A program made the translations under genes and the position numbers. The notes under the pieces were generated by a model. It saw only the letters and a list, made by a program, of their open reading frames with translations. It had not been told where the DNA came from and searched no databases. A DNA stretch of 64,000 nt from Dehalococcoidia bacterium (GTDB lineage Bacteria > Chloroflexota > Dehalococcoidia > DSTF01 > JACRBR01). The stretch covers positions 292,042-356,041 of the forward strand of contig JAJTXQ010000014.1 in the NCBI GenBank assembly GCA_021462855.1, in the 5' to 3' direction. Shown here in pieces: positions 7,691 to 15,837 of this stretch. Numbering within the stretch: the first letter of the stretch is position 1; each line of letters begins with the position of its first letter.

Positions 7691-8527
7691 ATGGCCGACG
7701 AAGTATTGCTGGACAAGCGTGGCGACGGCGTCGCCGTCATTACGCTCAACCGCCCCGACAGCCTGAACGCGATGAGCCATCCGCTCGTCGAGTCGCTCGC
7801 GGCGTACCTGGCCGACTGCGGCGCCGACAACAACGTGCGCGCCGTCGTGCTGACGGGCGCCGGGCGCGCGTTCTGCGCCGGCGGCGACGTGAAGAGCATG
7901 GCCGCCGGCACGAACGCCGCGGCGGCCAACGGCGGCGCTGCGACGGAGGCGTCGTTCGGCTCGATCTTCGCAGCCGGCGTCGGCTGGCTGCGCACCGCCC
8001 AGCGCACGACCAGCTACGTGCTGCACACCATGCCCAAGCCGACGATCGCCATGGTCAACGGCCACGCCGTCGGCGCCGGGCTGAGCCTCGCGCTGGCGTG
8101 CGACGTGCGCATCGCCTCCGACCGCGCGAAACTCGGCACGATCTTCCGCAACGTCGGCTTCTCCGGCGATTTCGGCGGCTCGTACTTCCTGCAGCGGCTC
8201 GTCGGCAGCGGCCGGGCGCGTGAACTCTACTTCACCGGCGAGATACTCGAAGCGGCGGCGGCGCACGCCATCGGCATGGTGAACCGCGTCGTCGAGCACG
8301 AGCGCCTGGCCGAGGAAACGTTCGCCTTCGCGGCGCAGCTCGCCGCCGGGCCCACGCTCGCGTACGCCCGCATGAAGGAGAACCAGAACCGCGCCGAGCA
8401 CAGCGACCTGCTGACGCTGCTCGACCAGGAGGCGCTCAACATGCAGCTCTCCGGCACCACCAACGACCACCGCGAGGCGGCGCGCGCATTCGTCGAGAAG
8501 CGGACACCGACGTTCAAGGGCCTGTAA
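7691..8527 (+). CDS. enoyl-CoA hydratase/isomerase family protein
   Basis: The 278-residue crotonase-fold protein has the usual GRAFCAGGDVKSM oxyanion/active-site segment near residue 60 and HAVGAGLSLALACDVRIAS (second oxyanion-hole glycine). Family members hydrate or isomerise enoyl-CoA thioesters. A short Ala/Gly-rich insert follows the first motif (KSMAAGTNAAAANGG). Its ribosome site GGAGG overlaps the stop codon of the acyl-CoA ligase, so the two are co-translated. A clear hairpin terminator follows the stop. Confidence 0.92.
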   Translation: MADEVLLDKRGDGVAVITLNRPDSLNAMSHPLVESLAAYLADCGADNNVRAVVLTGAGRAFCAGGDVKSMAAGTNAAAANGGAATEASFGSIFAAGVGWLRTAQRTTSYVLHTMPKPTIAMVNGHAVGAGLSLALACDVRIASDRAKLGTIFRNVGFSGDFGGSYFLQRLVGSGRARELYFTGEILEAAAAHAIGMVNRVVEHERLAEETFAFAAQLAAGPTLAYARMKENQNRAEHSDLLTLLDQEALNMQLSGTTNDHREAARAFVEKRTPTFKGL

Positions 8528-8552
8528 CCCGCCGCCCGCGACGCATAAACAA

Positions 8553-8576
8553 ACGAGGCCGCCCGCGCGGCCTCGT
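8553..8576. terminator. bidirectional hairpin terminator
   Basis: A perfect 10-bp stem (8553-8562 with 8567-8576) closes a 4-nt loop in the gap between the enoyl-CoA hydratase and the convergent GreA-type gene. No long T-tract follows on the plus strand; on the minus strand it is followed by TTTGTTTATG, giving a plausible stop for the GreA-type transcript. Confidence 0.7.
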
Positions 8577-8596
8577 GCTCGTGTACCGTTGACGCC

Positions 8597-9412
8597 CTAC
8601 TGCGCGCGGATGCCCTCGACGCGCACGCGGAACGTGCCCTTCGGCGCCTCGACCTCGCCCTCCTCGCCGACGTGGCGCTGGTACACCGCGCGCCCGACGG
8701 GTGAGGCGATCGAGATGCGCCCCGATCCGGCGCCGACTTCATCCGGGTTGACGAGCGTGTAGGTCTTCTCGCCACCCGTGCGCAGGTCCTTGATCGTGAC
8801 GACATCGCCGAGCCGCGCGACGTCACCGGGGTTCGCCGCGTTCCCTTCGAGGATCACCGCCTTGCGAAGCGTGGACTCCAGCTCGCGGATGCGCGCCTCG
8901 AGGTGTCCCTGCTCGTTGCGCGCCGCGTCGAGCGGCGCGTTCTCGCGGAAGTCCTTATCGGCCATCGCGCGCTTCAGGTCTTCCTGGATCTGCGGCCGCC
9001 GATCTTTCAGCCCTTCGAGCTCGGCGACGAGCGCATCGTGCCCGTCTTTCGTCAGGTACACCGGCTGCTCTTCGATGGTCTGGGCGTTGGCGCTGGACTT
9101 GTTCGCCTTGCGCACGCGCAGGTGCGTGCCGAGGTTCTCGCGCGAGTAGCCCCTCTCCTTGCACCACTTGAGGAACGCGCGGACCGTGTCCGCCCGGCGA
9201 GCCGCATCGGTCACGGTCGGCGGCAGGTGCTCGGCGTACTGCGCGACGTCGTGACCGTTGACCGCGGAGAGATCCCGGGACTCGCCGATCCAGCGGGCGA
9301 ACTTCAATACTTCGGGTTGGGCCTCCGCCGTCGCGGCGGGCTTGAGGAGATCGAGGTACTTATGTGCAGCGTCTAAAACCGTGATGGAATCCGTGGTGAC
9401 CTCACCTGCCAT
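8597..9412 (-). CDS. GreA-type transcript cleavage factor fused to an integrase core-binding-like domain
   Basis: The 271-residue protein has two unexpected halves. Residues ~10-102 (VLDAAHKYLDLLKPAAT…FLKWCKERGYSRENLGTHLRVRK) look like the helical core-binding (SAM-like) domain of tyrosine recombinases. Residues ~115-271 are a GreA/GreB factor: a coiled coil whose tip keeps the acidic pair Asp154/Glu157 in a DFRENA motif, then an FKBP-like C-terminal domain with GDVVTI and ISIASPVGRAV. GreA rescues backtracked RNA polymerase through its secondary channel. The ATG at 9412 is chosen because GGAGGG lies 11 nt upstream; an in-frame ATG at 9469 would precede the likely promoter. The recombinase catalytic domain is absent. 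Confidence 0.82.
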   Translation of the reverse strand: MAGEVTTDSITVLDAAHKYLDLLKPAATAEAQPEVLKFARWIGESRDLSAVNGHDVAQYAEHLPPTVTDAARRADTVRAFLKWCKERGYSRENLGTHLRVRKANKSSANAQTIEEQPVYLTKDGHDALVAELEGLKDRRPQIQEDLKRAMADKDFRENAPLDAARNEQGHLEARIRELESTLRKAVILEGNAANPGDVARLGDVVTIKDLRTGGEKTYTLVNPDEVGAGSGRISIASPVGRAVYQRHVGEEGEVEAPKGTFRVRVEGIRAQ

Positions 9413-9439
9413 GGGCGATATGTCCCTCCTGCCAGATTG

Positions 9440-9469
9440 ATTGTAGGAGGCGGGCGGAAAATGCGTCAA
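9440..9469 (-). promoter_or_regulatory. sigma-70-type promoter of the GreA-type gene
   Basis: On the minus strand TTGACG (9469-9464) and TACAAT (9445-9440) are 18 bp apart, placing the transcript start about 20 nt before the ribosome site of the GreA-type gene. It overlaps the upstream region of the divergent rsmG. Confidence 0.5.
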
Positions 9470-9478
9470 ACGCGGTGC

Positions 9479-9484
9479 TATCCT
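9479..9484 (+). promoter_or_regulatory. leaderless -10 box of rsmG
   Basis: TATCCT ends 7 nt before the ATG at 9492, and no Shine-Dalgarno is present. This supports ATG 9492 over GTG 9489. Confidence 0.4.
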
Positions 9485-9491
9485 CCGGGTG

Positions 9492-10214
9492 ATGCTCGAC
9501 GTGCTGGAGCGCGAATCCGCGGCCCGCGGCGTACGGCTCGGCGCCGGCCAGATCGCCCAATTCGGCGCCTACCTCGACCTGCTGACGGACTGGCAGTCCC
9601 GCCTGAACCTCGTCGGCAGCGCGGACCCGGACACGGTCGTGCGGCGCCACTTCATCGAGTCGCTTGCGCTCGGCGCAGCGCTGCGCGAACGCGAGATCCT
9701 GCGCCCCGACTCGCGCGTGCTCGACGTCGGCGCGGGCGCCGGGTTCCCGGGCGTTCCGATCAAGATCGCCTGGCCGTCCGTCGACCTCACGCTGATCGAG
9801 GCCACGGCGAAGAAGGCGGCGTTCCTGGAGGCACTCGTCGACGCGCTCGGACTCGACCGCACGACGGTCCTGACGGGGCGCGCCGAGACGCTCGCGCACG
9901 ACCGCGCCCTGCGCGGTAGCTTCGACCTGGTGCTCGCGCGAGCGGTCGCCCCCCTGCCGGCGCTCGTCGAGCTGGCGCTGCCGTTCGCGCGCGTCGGCGG
10001 CCGGCTCGTCTCGCCCAAGGGCTCGCGCGCCGATGACGAGGTGCAGGCGGCCGGGGCGGCCCTGAGCGCGATCGGCGGCCGGACCATCGTGCTGCCGTTC
10101 GATGTGCCGGGTCCGCCGCAGCGCCTGGTGGTCGTCGCGAAGCTGCGGGAGACGCCGGCCGAGTACCCGCGCCGGCCGGGATTGCCGGCCAAGTCGCCGC
10201 TCGGCGGAAAATAG
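9492..10214 (+). CDS. rsmG: 16S rRNA (guanine-527-N7)-methyltransferase RsmG
   Basis: The 240-residue SAM-dependent enzyme has the RsmG/GidB layout: an N-terminal helical region with WQSRLNLVGS and HFIESLA, motif I LDVGAGAGFPGVPIKIA, LIEATAKKAAFL, and the VLARAVAPLP motif, with SPKG further on. It methylates G527 of 16S rRNA at N7 in the 530 loop; loss in other bacteria gives low-level streptomycin resistance. The last ~25 residues are Pro/Arg-rich and not part of the conserved fold. It stands alone here rather than beside mnmG or parAB. Confidence 0.95.
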   Translation: MLDVLERESAARGVRLGAGQIAQFGAYLDLLTDWQSRLNLVGSADPDTVVRRHFIESLALGAALREREILRPDSRVLDVGAGAGFPGVPIKIAWPSVDLTLIEATAKKAAFLEALVDALGLDRTTVLTGRAETLAHDRALRGSFDLVLARAVAPLPALVELALPFARVGGRLVSPKGSRADDEVQAAGAALSAIGGRTIVLPFDVPGPPQRLVVVAKLRETPAEYPRRPGLPAKSPLGGK

Positions 10215-10310
10215 TGCGCTGAAACAGTGGACAAGCCGGCCAATAGTGTTGTATGAGATACTCGCTTGAACGTTTGAGCGGGTGCCCCGGCAAGTCAGGA
10301 GGACAGGCCG

Positions 10311-10949
10311 ATGATGCAACAGACCAGCTTCGACCCGAACGCGCTCACCATGCGGCTCCGCCGTCTGGCGTCGCTCGATACGACGGTCTTCGACGAGGTG
10401 CGCTCCGACGGCGGCTCGACGGTGCCCGCCATCGTCGTCGCCGTCGTGTCGACGTTCCTCTTTGGCCTCGGCGGATGGCTGTGGTGGCTCTTCGCCGACC
10501 TTCCCGATTCTGGCGATGTGTTCGTCAAGTCGATGATCCTCGGGAGTATCTTCTCGCTCATCCTCTGGGCGGTGGCGGTCGCGTTGACCTACGTCATGCT
10601 CACGACGGTCTTCCGGGCGCGAGCCGACATCAACGAGCTCATCCGCGTGATGGGCTTCGCCGCCGCGCCGCTCGCGCTCGGCGTGCTGATGTTCATTCCG
10701 GAGCTCGAGTTCGGCATCGCGCTCACCGCGGTCGCGCTGTTCTTCGGCGCGAACGTCATCGCCATCCAGTCGGTGACCGATGCGGTCGCCGGCAAGGTGC
10801 TCGCCGCGGCGGGCGTCGGATTCCTGGTGTGGGCCGTGGTGCTCGGCTTCTTCGTCGGCGATGAGAACGCCTACGCGCCGGGGATCTTCGTGTTCGACAC
10901 CGGCGTCGAGATCATGAAGGCGATCGGCGAAATCAACAGCTTCTTCTGA
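10311..10949 (+). CDS. Yip1-domain integral membrane protein
   Basis: The 212-residue protein has about five hydrophobic segments after a 38-residue cytosolic N-terminus. Between segments two and three lies the FRARADINELIRVMGFAAAPL stretch typical of Yip1-type bacterial proteins, where the conserved region after the first pair of helices ends in a short amphipathic piece. Bacterial members have no settled function. AGGAGG lies 8 nt upstream of the first of two adjacent ATGs. A strong intrinsic terminator follows, so it is probably monocistronic. Confidence 0.8.
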   Translation: MMQQTSFDPNALTMRLRRLASLDTTVFDEVRSDGGSTVPAIVVAVVSTFLFGLGGWLWWLFADLPDSGDVFVKSMILGSIFSLILWAVAVALTYVMLTTVFRARADINELIRVMGFAAAPLALGVLMFIPELEFGIALTAVALFFGANVIAIQSVTDAVAGKVLAAAGVGFLVWAVVLGFFVGDENAYAPGIFVFDTGVEIMKAIGEINSFF

Positions 10950-10970
10950 ACCGGGGCCGCTTGACACCGG

Positions 10971-10999
10971 AGGAGCCCCCGCGCGGGGCTCCTCTTTTT
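10971..10999 (+). terminator. intrinsic terminator after the Yip1-type gene
   Basis: A 9-bp GC-rich stem (10971-10979 with 10985-10993) is followed by CTTTTTT. It is the clearest Rho-independent terminator in the window and ends just before the promoter of the next gene. Confidence 0.9.
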
Positions 11000-11007
11000 T
11001 CCTGAGG

Positions 11008-11013
11008 TACACT
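11008..11013 (+). promoter_or_regulatory. leaderless -10 box of the MFS/cofD unit
   Basis: TACACT ends 7 nt before the ATG at 11021, with no Shine-Dalgarno between, directly after the terminator of the previous gene. Confidence 0.45.
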
Positions 11014-11020
11014 CGCCCCG

Positions 11021-12301
11021 ATGGACCTCCTCACGCGCATCCGCGACGAGATGGCGTTCGAAGGCAACGTCTGGAAGTCGTACGTCTACCGCTTCCTGAT
11101 GCAGTTCCAGCTGTGGTGGCCGATCTGGGTCGTCTACCTGCAGAAGGAACGCGGCCTCTCGCTGACGCAGATCACGCTGCTGGATACGCCGTTCTTCCTG
11201 CTCATCGTGCTCGCCGAGGTGCCGACCGGCGCGATCGCCGACCGTTTTGGCCGCCGCGTGTCGCTGATGTTCGGCAGCGCGCTCTTCTCCGTAGCCGTGT
11301 TCATCTTCGGCATCGCCGACAACTACGCGATCATCCTCCTGTCGTACACGGCGTGGGGGCTCGGGCAGACGTTCCAGTCCGGCGCCGACACGGCGATCCT
11401 CTACGACAGCCTGAAGAAGGCCGGCCGCGAGGAGGAATTCCAGCAGATCAACGGGCGGCTCTGGGCGATCACGTCGTTCGCCGTGCTTCTCGCCATCCTC
11501 ATCGGCGCGCCGATCGCCGCGGCGACCAGCTTCTCCTTCCCGATCATCCTGAGCGCGGGCATCGGGCTCGCCGCGTTGCCGTTCGCGTTCATCATGCACG
11601 AGCCGCGCGAACCGCACGCGCCCGAACACGACGACTACTTCCGCACCGTCGCCGCGGGAGTCCGCGACGCGTGGCGGCAGCCGGCGCTGCGCTACATCTT
11701 CCTGTTCAGCGCCATCCTCGTCATCGCTACGTTCACGCCGATGGTGTTCGCGCAGCCGTTCCTCGTGAAGCATGGCGTAGACACGGGCGACCTCGGCCTG
11801 TGGCAGGCGCCGGTGCGCGGCGCGGGCATCCTGTCGGCGCTCGTCGCATACCGCATCGTCTCGTCGATCGGGCAACGCGGCTCGTTCCTGGCGATGCCCG
11901 TCAGCCTGTCGATCGCGATGTTCTTCCTCGCCGGGTTCGACTCGTTGTGGGCGTATGCGGCATTCCTGCCGATCGGCGCCATCGCCGGCATGCAGAGCCC
12001 GCTGCTCGCGACGTACGTGAACAAGCGCATCCCCAGCGAGCGCCGCGCGACGATGCTGTCGGTGCAGAGCGTGATCGGCAGCGCGATCTTCGCGGTGATG
12101 CAGCCCGTCGGCGGCGTCCTGGCCGACTCGCTCGGGCTCCGCGGCATGTATTTGATCTTTGCGATCATGACGCTCGTCGTCGGCTGTGCGGTGCTGTTCC
12201 TGTGGCACCGCGCCGAGCTCGGCGAGGAGGCCGCCGAGCGGCAGCCGCTCGAGGCCGCGCCCGCGGCCGAGCCGGTGCGCGAGCCCGCGACCGCCGGCTG
12301 A
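11021..12301 (+). CDS. major facilitator superfamily transporter
   Basis: The 426-residue protein has twelve hydrophobic segments and the MFS motif A between segments two and three (GAIADRFGRRVSLMFG). The region after segment three has YTAWGLGQTFQSGADTAILYDSL, found in a branch of MFS proteins of unknown substrate related to drug efflux carriers. The C-terminal ~25 residues are a charged cytosolic tail. The cofD gene follows after a 10-nt gap, so the two are probably co-transcribed; whether the transporter has any link to F420 metabolism is unknown. Confidence 0.88.
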   Translation: MDLLTRIRDEMAFEGNVWKSYVYRFLMQFQLWWPIWVVYLQKERGLSLTQITLLDTPFFLLIVLAEVPTGAIADRFGRRVSLMFGSALFSVAVFIFGIADNYAIILLSYTAWGLGQTFQSGADTAILYDSLKKAGREEEFQQINGRLWAITSFAVLLAILIGAPIAAATSFSFPIILSAGIGLAALPFAFIMHEPREPHAPEHDDYFRTVAAGVRDAWRQPALRYIFLFSAILVIATFTPMVFAQPFLVKHGVDTGDLGLWQAPVRGAGILSALVAYRIVSSIGQRGSFLAMPVSLSIAMFFLAGFDSLWAYAAFLPIGAIAGMQSPLLATYVNKRIPSERRATMLSVQSVIGSAIFAVMQPVGGVLADSLGLRGMYLIFAIMTLVVGCAVLFLWHRAELGEEAAERQPLEAAPAAEPVREPATAG

Positions 12302-12311
12302 TGCGCCACGC

Positions 12312-13244
12312 ATGACGCTGGCGGTGCTCTGCGGCGGCATCGGCGGGTCGCGGTTTGTACGCGCGCTCGCGTCGGTCGTCGAGCCGGACCGCATCACGGC
12401 GATCGTCAACACCGGCGACGACGACGAGTTCCACGGCCTCTACGTCTCGCCCGACCCGGACATCGTCACCTACACCCTGGCGGGCGAAGTCGACGAGGAT
12501 CGCGGCTGGGGCCTGCGCGGCGACACCTTCCGCTGGCTCGACGCGCTGCGCCGCTTCGGTCACGAGACCTGGTTCAACATCGGCGACCGCGACCTGGCGA
12601 CGCACCTCCACCGCACACGCCTCCTCCGCGACGGGGCGACGCTGTCCGAGGCGATGCGTGACATCGCAACGGCGTTCGGTGTGCGCGTCCGCATGCTGCC
12701 GATGTCAGACGACCGGGTCCGTACCGTGGTCGAGACCGGCGCCGGCGACCTCGCATTCCAGCGATTCCTCGTGCAGCGGCACGCGAGCGATACCGTGCGC
12801 GCGGTGCGATTCGATGGCGCCGCGGCGGCGCGACCAGCGCCGGGCGTCGTTGACGCGCTCGCGAGCGCCGAGGCGATCTTCATCGCGCCGAGCAACCCCA
12901 TCGGCAGCATCGCGCCGATCCTCGCGGTGCCGGGCATCCGCGACGCCGTGACGCGGGCACGATGCGCGCGCGTCGCCGTGAGCCCGATCATCGGCGATCG
13001 CTCGCTGCAGCCGCCGGCCGGCGAGATGATGGCCGGCCTCGGCCACGAGGTGTCGGCGGCCGGCGTCGCGCGCCTGTACGCCGGCCTGATCGACGCGCTG
13101 ATCGCCGACCCCGATGACGCCCGGCACGTGCCGGCGATCGAGGCCGCAGGCACACGCGCGCTGTTAGCGCCCGCTATCATCGGCGACGATGCCTCGCGGC
13201 GCGCGCTCGCGCACGCCGCGCTCGCCGCGGCTGGCATCGCCTGA
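12312..13244 (+). CDS. cofD: 2-phospho-L-lactate transferase CofD (coenzyme F420 synthesis)
   Basis: The 310-residue protein has CofD hallmarks: N-terminal LCGGIGGSRF nucleotide-binding loop, NTGDDDEFHGLYVSPDPDIVTYTLAG, WFNIGDRDLATHLHRT, and IFIAPSNPIGSIAPIL. CofD joins Fo to a phospho-lactate or phosphoenolpyruvate moiety to make (dehydro-)F420-0, so the organism probably makes F420. The ATG at 12312 is chosen because the conserved CGGIGG loop begins six residues later; reading through from upstream ATGs in this frame would put the MFS 3' end into the protein. Other F420 genes (cofC, cofE, cofGH) are not in the window. Confidence 0.95.
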   Translation: MTLAVLCGGIGGSRFVRALASVVEPDRITAIVNTGDDDEFHGLYVSPDPDIVTYTLAGEVDEDRGWGLRGDTFRWLDALRRFGHETWFNIGDRDLATHLHRTRLLRDGATLSEAMRDIATAFGVRVRMLPMSDDRVRTVVETGAGDLAFQRFLVQRHASDTVRAVRFDGAAAARPAPGVVDALASAEAIFIAPSNPIGSIAPILAVPGIRDAVTRARCARVAVSPIIGDRSLQPPAGEMMAGLGHEVSAAGVARLYAGLIDALIADPDDARHVPAIEAAGTRALLAPAIIGDDASRRALAHAALAAAGIA

Positions 13245-13261
13245 CAACGCCGCACGCCGTG

Positions 13262-13267
13262 TAAGAT
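13262..13267 (+). promoter_or_regulatory. leaderless -10 box of the CDF gene
   Basis: TAAGAT ends 6 nt before the ATG at 13274 and no Shine-Dalgarno is present. Confidence 0.45.
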
Positions 13268-13273
13268 GCCCGC

Positions 13274-14233
13274 ATGACGGTGTTCGCGTCCGGCACGCGG
13301 CGGTTCTGGCAACTCGACATCGCGAGCCGCGCGGCGCTGCTCTCGTTCGTCTCCAACCTCGTGCTCGTCTCGCTCAAGCTGGCCGCCGGGTTCGTCTTCG
13401 GCTCGGTCGCCGTGCTCGGCGACGGCATCGACAGCGCGGAGGACGTATTCGCGTCGGCGCTCGCGTTCTTGACCGTGCGGCTCGCGCTGCAGCCGGCCGA
13501 TGCGGAGCACCCCTATGGCCACGGCAAAGCCGAGAGCCTGGCGGCGATGTCGCAGGCGGCGCTCATCGGCGCCGGCGCGGTCTTTGTCGCGGTCGCCGCG
13601 CTGCGGCGCATGGCGGCCGGCGACAGCGCGATCGAAATCGGCCCGTCGCTGGTGGTCATGGCGGTCGCCGTCGCGATGAACTTCGCCGTCGCCGCCTACT
13701 CGTTCCACGCCGCGCGGGCGAGCGGCTCCGTCGCCATCCATTCCGACGCCCACCACCTGATGACGAACGTTGTGCAGGCCGGCGCGGTGATCCTGGGGCT
13801 CATGCTCGTGGCGATCACCGGCAACAACATCTTCGACCCGATCGTCGCGCTGCTGCTTGCGGCGTACCTGCTGTGGATCGCCTACGCCATCCTGCGCGCC
13901 GCGCTGCGTGAGCTCATCGACACGGCGCTGCCCGAGGATGAAGTGCGGAAGCTCGAGCACTGCCTGGAGCACGAGAGCCACGGCGTGCGCGGGTACCACG
14001 CGCTGCGCACGCGCAAGTCCGGCCGCGAAAAACACATCGACCTGCACATCGTCATCGATCCCGCGATGACCGTGAGCGACGCGCACCGCCGGATGGATGA
14101 GATCGAAGGTCACATCACCGAGCTGATCCCCGGCGCCATCGTCACCATCCACCTCGATCCGGATGAGCCGGGGATGAACCAGCCGCCCCCGCCGTCGCAG
14201 CCGAACCGCGCGCTGCGCGTGCACAGCCACTGA
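13274..14233 (+). CDS. cation diffusion facilitator (CDF) metal transporter
   Basis: The 319-residue protein has six transmembrane segments and a cytosolic ferredoxin-like C-terminal domain (~215-300). Segment two carries DSAED, a D-x3-D metal pair; HPYGHGKAE follows in the loop before segment three, as in CDF family members. Segment five reads HHLMTN, giving His-x3-Asn where zinc exporters usually have His-x3-Asp. The C-terminal domain has the metal-binding style EKHIDLHIVIDP and DAHRRMDEIE. It probably exports a divalent cation in exchange for protons; the metal is uncertain because of the Asn. The SDR gene starts 11 nt downstream. Confidence 0.92.
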   Translation: MTVFASGTRRFWQLDIASRAALLSFVSNLVLVSLKLAAGFVFGSVAVLGDGIDSAEDVFASALAFLTVRLALQPADAEHPYGHGKAESLAAMSQAALIGAGAVFVAVAALRRMAAGDSAIEIGPSLVVMAVAVAMNFAVAAYSFHAARASGSVAIHSDAHHLMTNVVQAGAVILGLMLVAITGNNIFDPIVALLLAAYLLWIAYAILRAALRELIDTALPEDEVRKLEHCLEHESHGVRGYHALRTRKSGREKHIDLHIVIDPAMTVSDAHRRMDEIEGHITELIPGAIVTIHLDPDEPGMNQPPPPSQPNRALRVHSH

Positions 14234-14244
14234 GGAGGGGCGCC

Positions 14245-15084
14245 ATGTCGGGCGGACTCGAAGGCAAGGTTGCGATCGTCACTGGTGCGGCGCGCCACCG
14301 TGGCATCGGCCGGGCGATCGCCGTGCGCCTCGCCGAGGATGGCGCGGATGTCGTCGCTGTCGGCTCACCGCGCCCGCCGGAATCGTTCCCGGAAGCCGAG
14401 CGCGCGATCGGATGGAAGGGCGCCACCGGCGTCGCCGGGGAAATCGAGGCGCTCGGCCGCCGCGGCATGGCGATCGACGCCGACCTGTCGAAGAAAGAAG
14501 AGGCGGAGCGCATCGTCTCGGAGACGATCGCGCGATTCGGCCGGATCGACATCCTCGTCAACAACGCCGGGCTCGCCTACTGCGGCGAGCGCAACCTGTG
14601 GGAGATCGACGACAAGGAGTGGTACGACGTCGTCGATGTCAACCTGAACGGCGTGTACCTGCTGACAAGCCGCGTGATGCGGCACATGGTGCCCGCCGGC
14701 CACGGCGGGCGCATCATCAACATCTCCTCGTCGGCCGGGCGGATGGGCGCGCCACAGTACGGCGCCTACTGCGCGACGAAGTGGGGCATCATCGGCCTCA
14801 CGCAGATGCTGGCGATCGAGGCGGCGCCGCACCGCATCACCGTGAACGCCGTGGCGCCCGGCTCGGTCGACACCGACATGATGGACGCCACGTTCGGAAA
14901 CATGGCGACGCGCTTCGGCGCGGACGCCGCCGCGATGAAGGGGCTGGTGCTCCGCGTCACGCCGCTTGGCCGCCAGGGCCGGCCCGACGAGATCGCCGCC
15001 GCCGTCGCCTACTTCGCCTCGGCCGATGCCGACTGGGTGACGGGCCAGACGCTGAACGTCAACGGCGGCAACCCGATGAACTGA
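14245..15084 (+). CDS. short-chain dehydrogenase/reductase (classical SDR)
   Basis: The 279-residue Rossmann-fold oxidoreductase has the dinucleotide loop TGAARHRGIGRAIA (an expanded TGxxxGIG), the NNAG motif, catalytic Ser in ISSSAGR and Tyr-x3-Lys in AYCATK. The C-terminal DWVTGQTLNVNGGNPM segment is typical of FabG-like enzymes. It would oxidise or reduce a hydroxyl/keto group with NAD(P). A GGAGGGG ribosome site lies between it and the CDF gene. Substrate unknown. Its stop is 3 nt from that of the convergent rsmE. Confidence 0.92.
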   Translation: MSGGLEGKVAIVTGAARHRGIGRAIAVRLAEDGADVVAVGSPRPPESFPEAERAIGWKGATGVAGEIEALGRRGMAIDADLSKKEEAERIVSETIARFGRIDILVNNAGLAYCGERNLWEIDDKEWYDVVDVNLNGVYLLTSRVMRHMVPAGHGGRIINISSSAGRMGAPQYGAYCATKWGIIGLTQMLAIEAAPHRITVNAVAPGSVDTDMMDATFGNMATRFGADAAAMKGLVLRVTPLGRQGRPDEIAAAVAYFASADADWVTGQTLNVNGGNPMN

Positions 15085-15087
15085 CGG

Positions 15088-15837
15088 TCAGCCCAGCTGG
15101 CCCGTCGCCTGCATGACCAGCGTCAGCGCCACGAGCCCGGCCGTTTCGGACCGCAGCACGCGCCCGCCCATCGTCACGACCGTCGCGCCCGCGACAGTGG
15201 CTTGCTCGACCTCCGCCGGCTCGTAGCCACCCTCCGGGCCGATGAAGATGCTCACCTCGCCGGCGGCGAACAGCGCGTCAATGTCCGCCGCAAGCGCCTC
15301 GGCGATGCCGGGAGTAGCGGCGGGCGCTTCCTCGTACGGCAGCAGCAGCAGACCCGGCGCCGACGCCAGCGCCGCATCGAACGCCATCGGCTCATCGACG
15401 TCCGGGACGACCGTGCGCTCGCACTGCTCCGCTGCCTCGGTCACGATGCGCTGCCAGCGTTCGGCGCGCTGGCCGCCGGCCGCGGTCCTCACCACCGCGC
15501 GAGCGGTGAGCAGCGGCACGAAGCGCGCCGCGCCGACCTCCGTGCCCTTCTCGATCAGCCAGTCGAAGCGCTCGCCTTTCGTGATCGACTGGTACAGGTG
15601 CACGCGCACCGTCGGCTCGGGCGTCCCGTCGCGCCGCGCGATGATGCTCGCTCGCACGCGCCGCTCGCCGGCGGACTCGATGCGCGCGAGCGCCTCGCCG
15701 CCCCTGCCATCGAACAGCACGGCTTCGTCGCCTGCGCGCAGGCGCAGCACCCGCACGAGTCGGTGCGCCAGCGCGCCTTCCAGCGTTACGTCGTCGCCAT
15801 CGAGCGCGGGCGGCGGGACGAAGAAGCGGCGGCTCAC
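15088..15837 (-). CDS. rsmE: 16S rRNA (uracil-1498-N3)-methyltransferase RsmE
   Basis: The 249-residue SPOUT-class enzyme shows SRRFFVPPP at the N-terminus (PUA-like domain), LYQSITKGERFDWLIEKGTEVG, IGPEGGYEPAEVE and GGRVLRSETAGLVAL, the knotted SAM site. It methylates U1498 of 16S rRNA. The GTG start overlaps the stop of prmA as GTGA, so it is translated by coupling. It is last of the minus-strand mug–zinc-ribbon–prmA–rsmE operon. The prmA-rsmE pairing is common in bacteria and supports both calls. Confidence 0.95.
   Translation of the reverse strand: MSRRFFVPPPALDGDDVTLEGALAHRLVRVLRLRAGDEAVLFDGRGGEALARIESAGERRVRASIIARRDGTPEPTVRVHLYQSITKGERFDWLIEKGTEVGAARFVPLLTARAVVRTAAGGQRAERWQRIVTEAAEQCERTVVPDVDEPMAFDAALASAPGLLLLPYEEAPAATPGIAEALAADIDALFAAGEVSIFIGPEGGYEPAEVEQATVAGATVVTMGGRVLRSETAGLVALTLVMQATGQLG

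Noticed and set aside
9413..9469. Upstream ATG (9469) as start of the GreA-type gene
   Set aside because: It lies within the likely -35 element and has no ribosome site, whereas ATG 9412 has GGAGGG at a usable distance.
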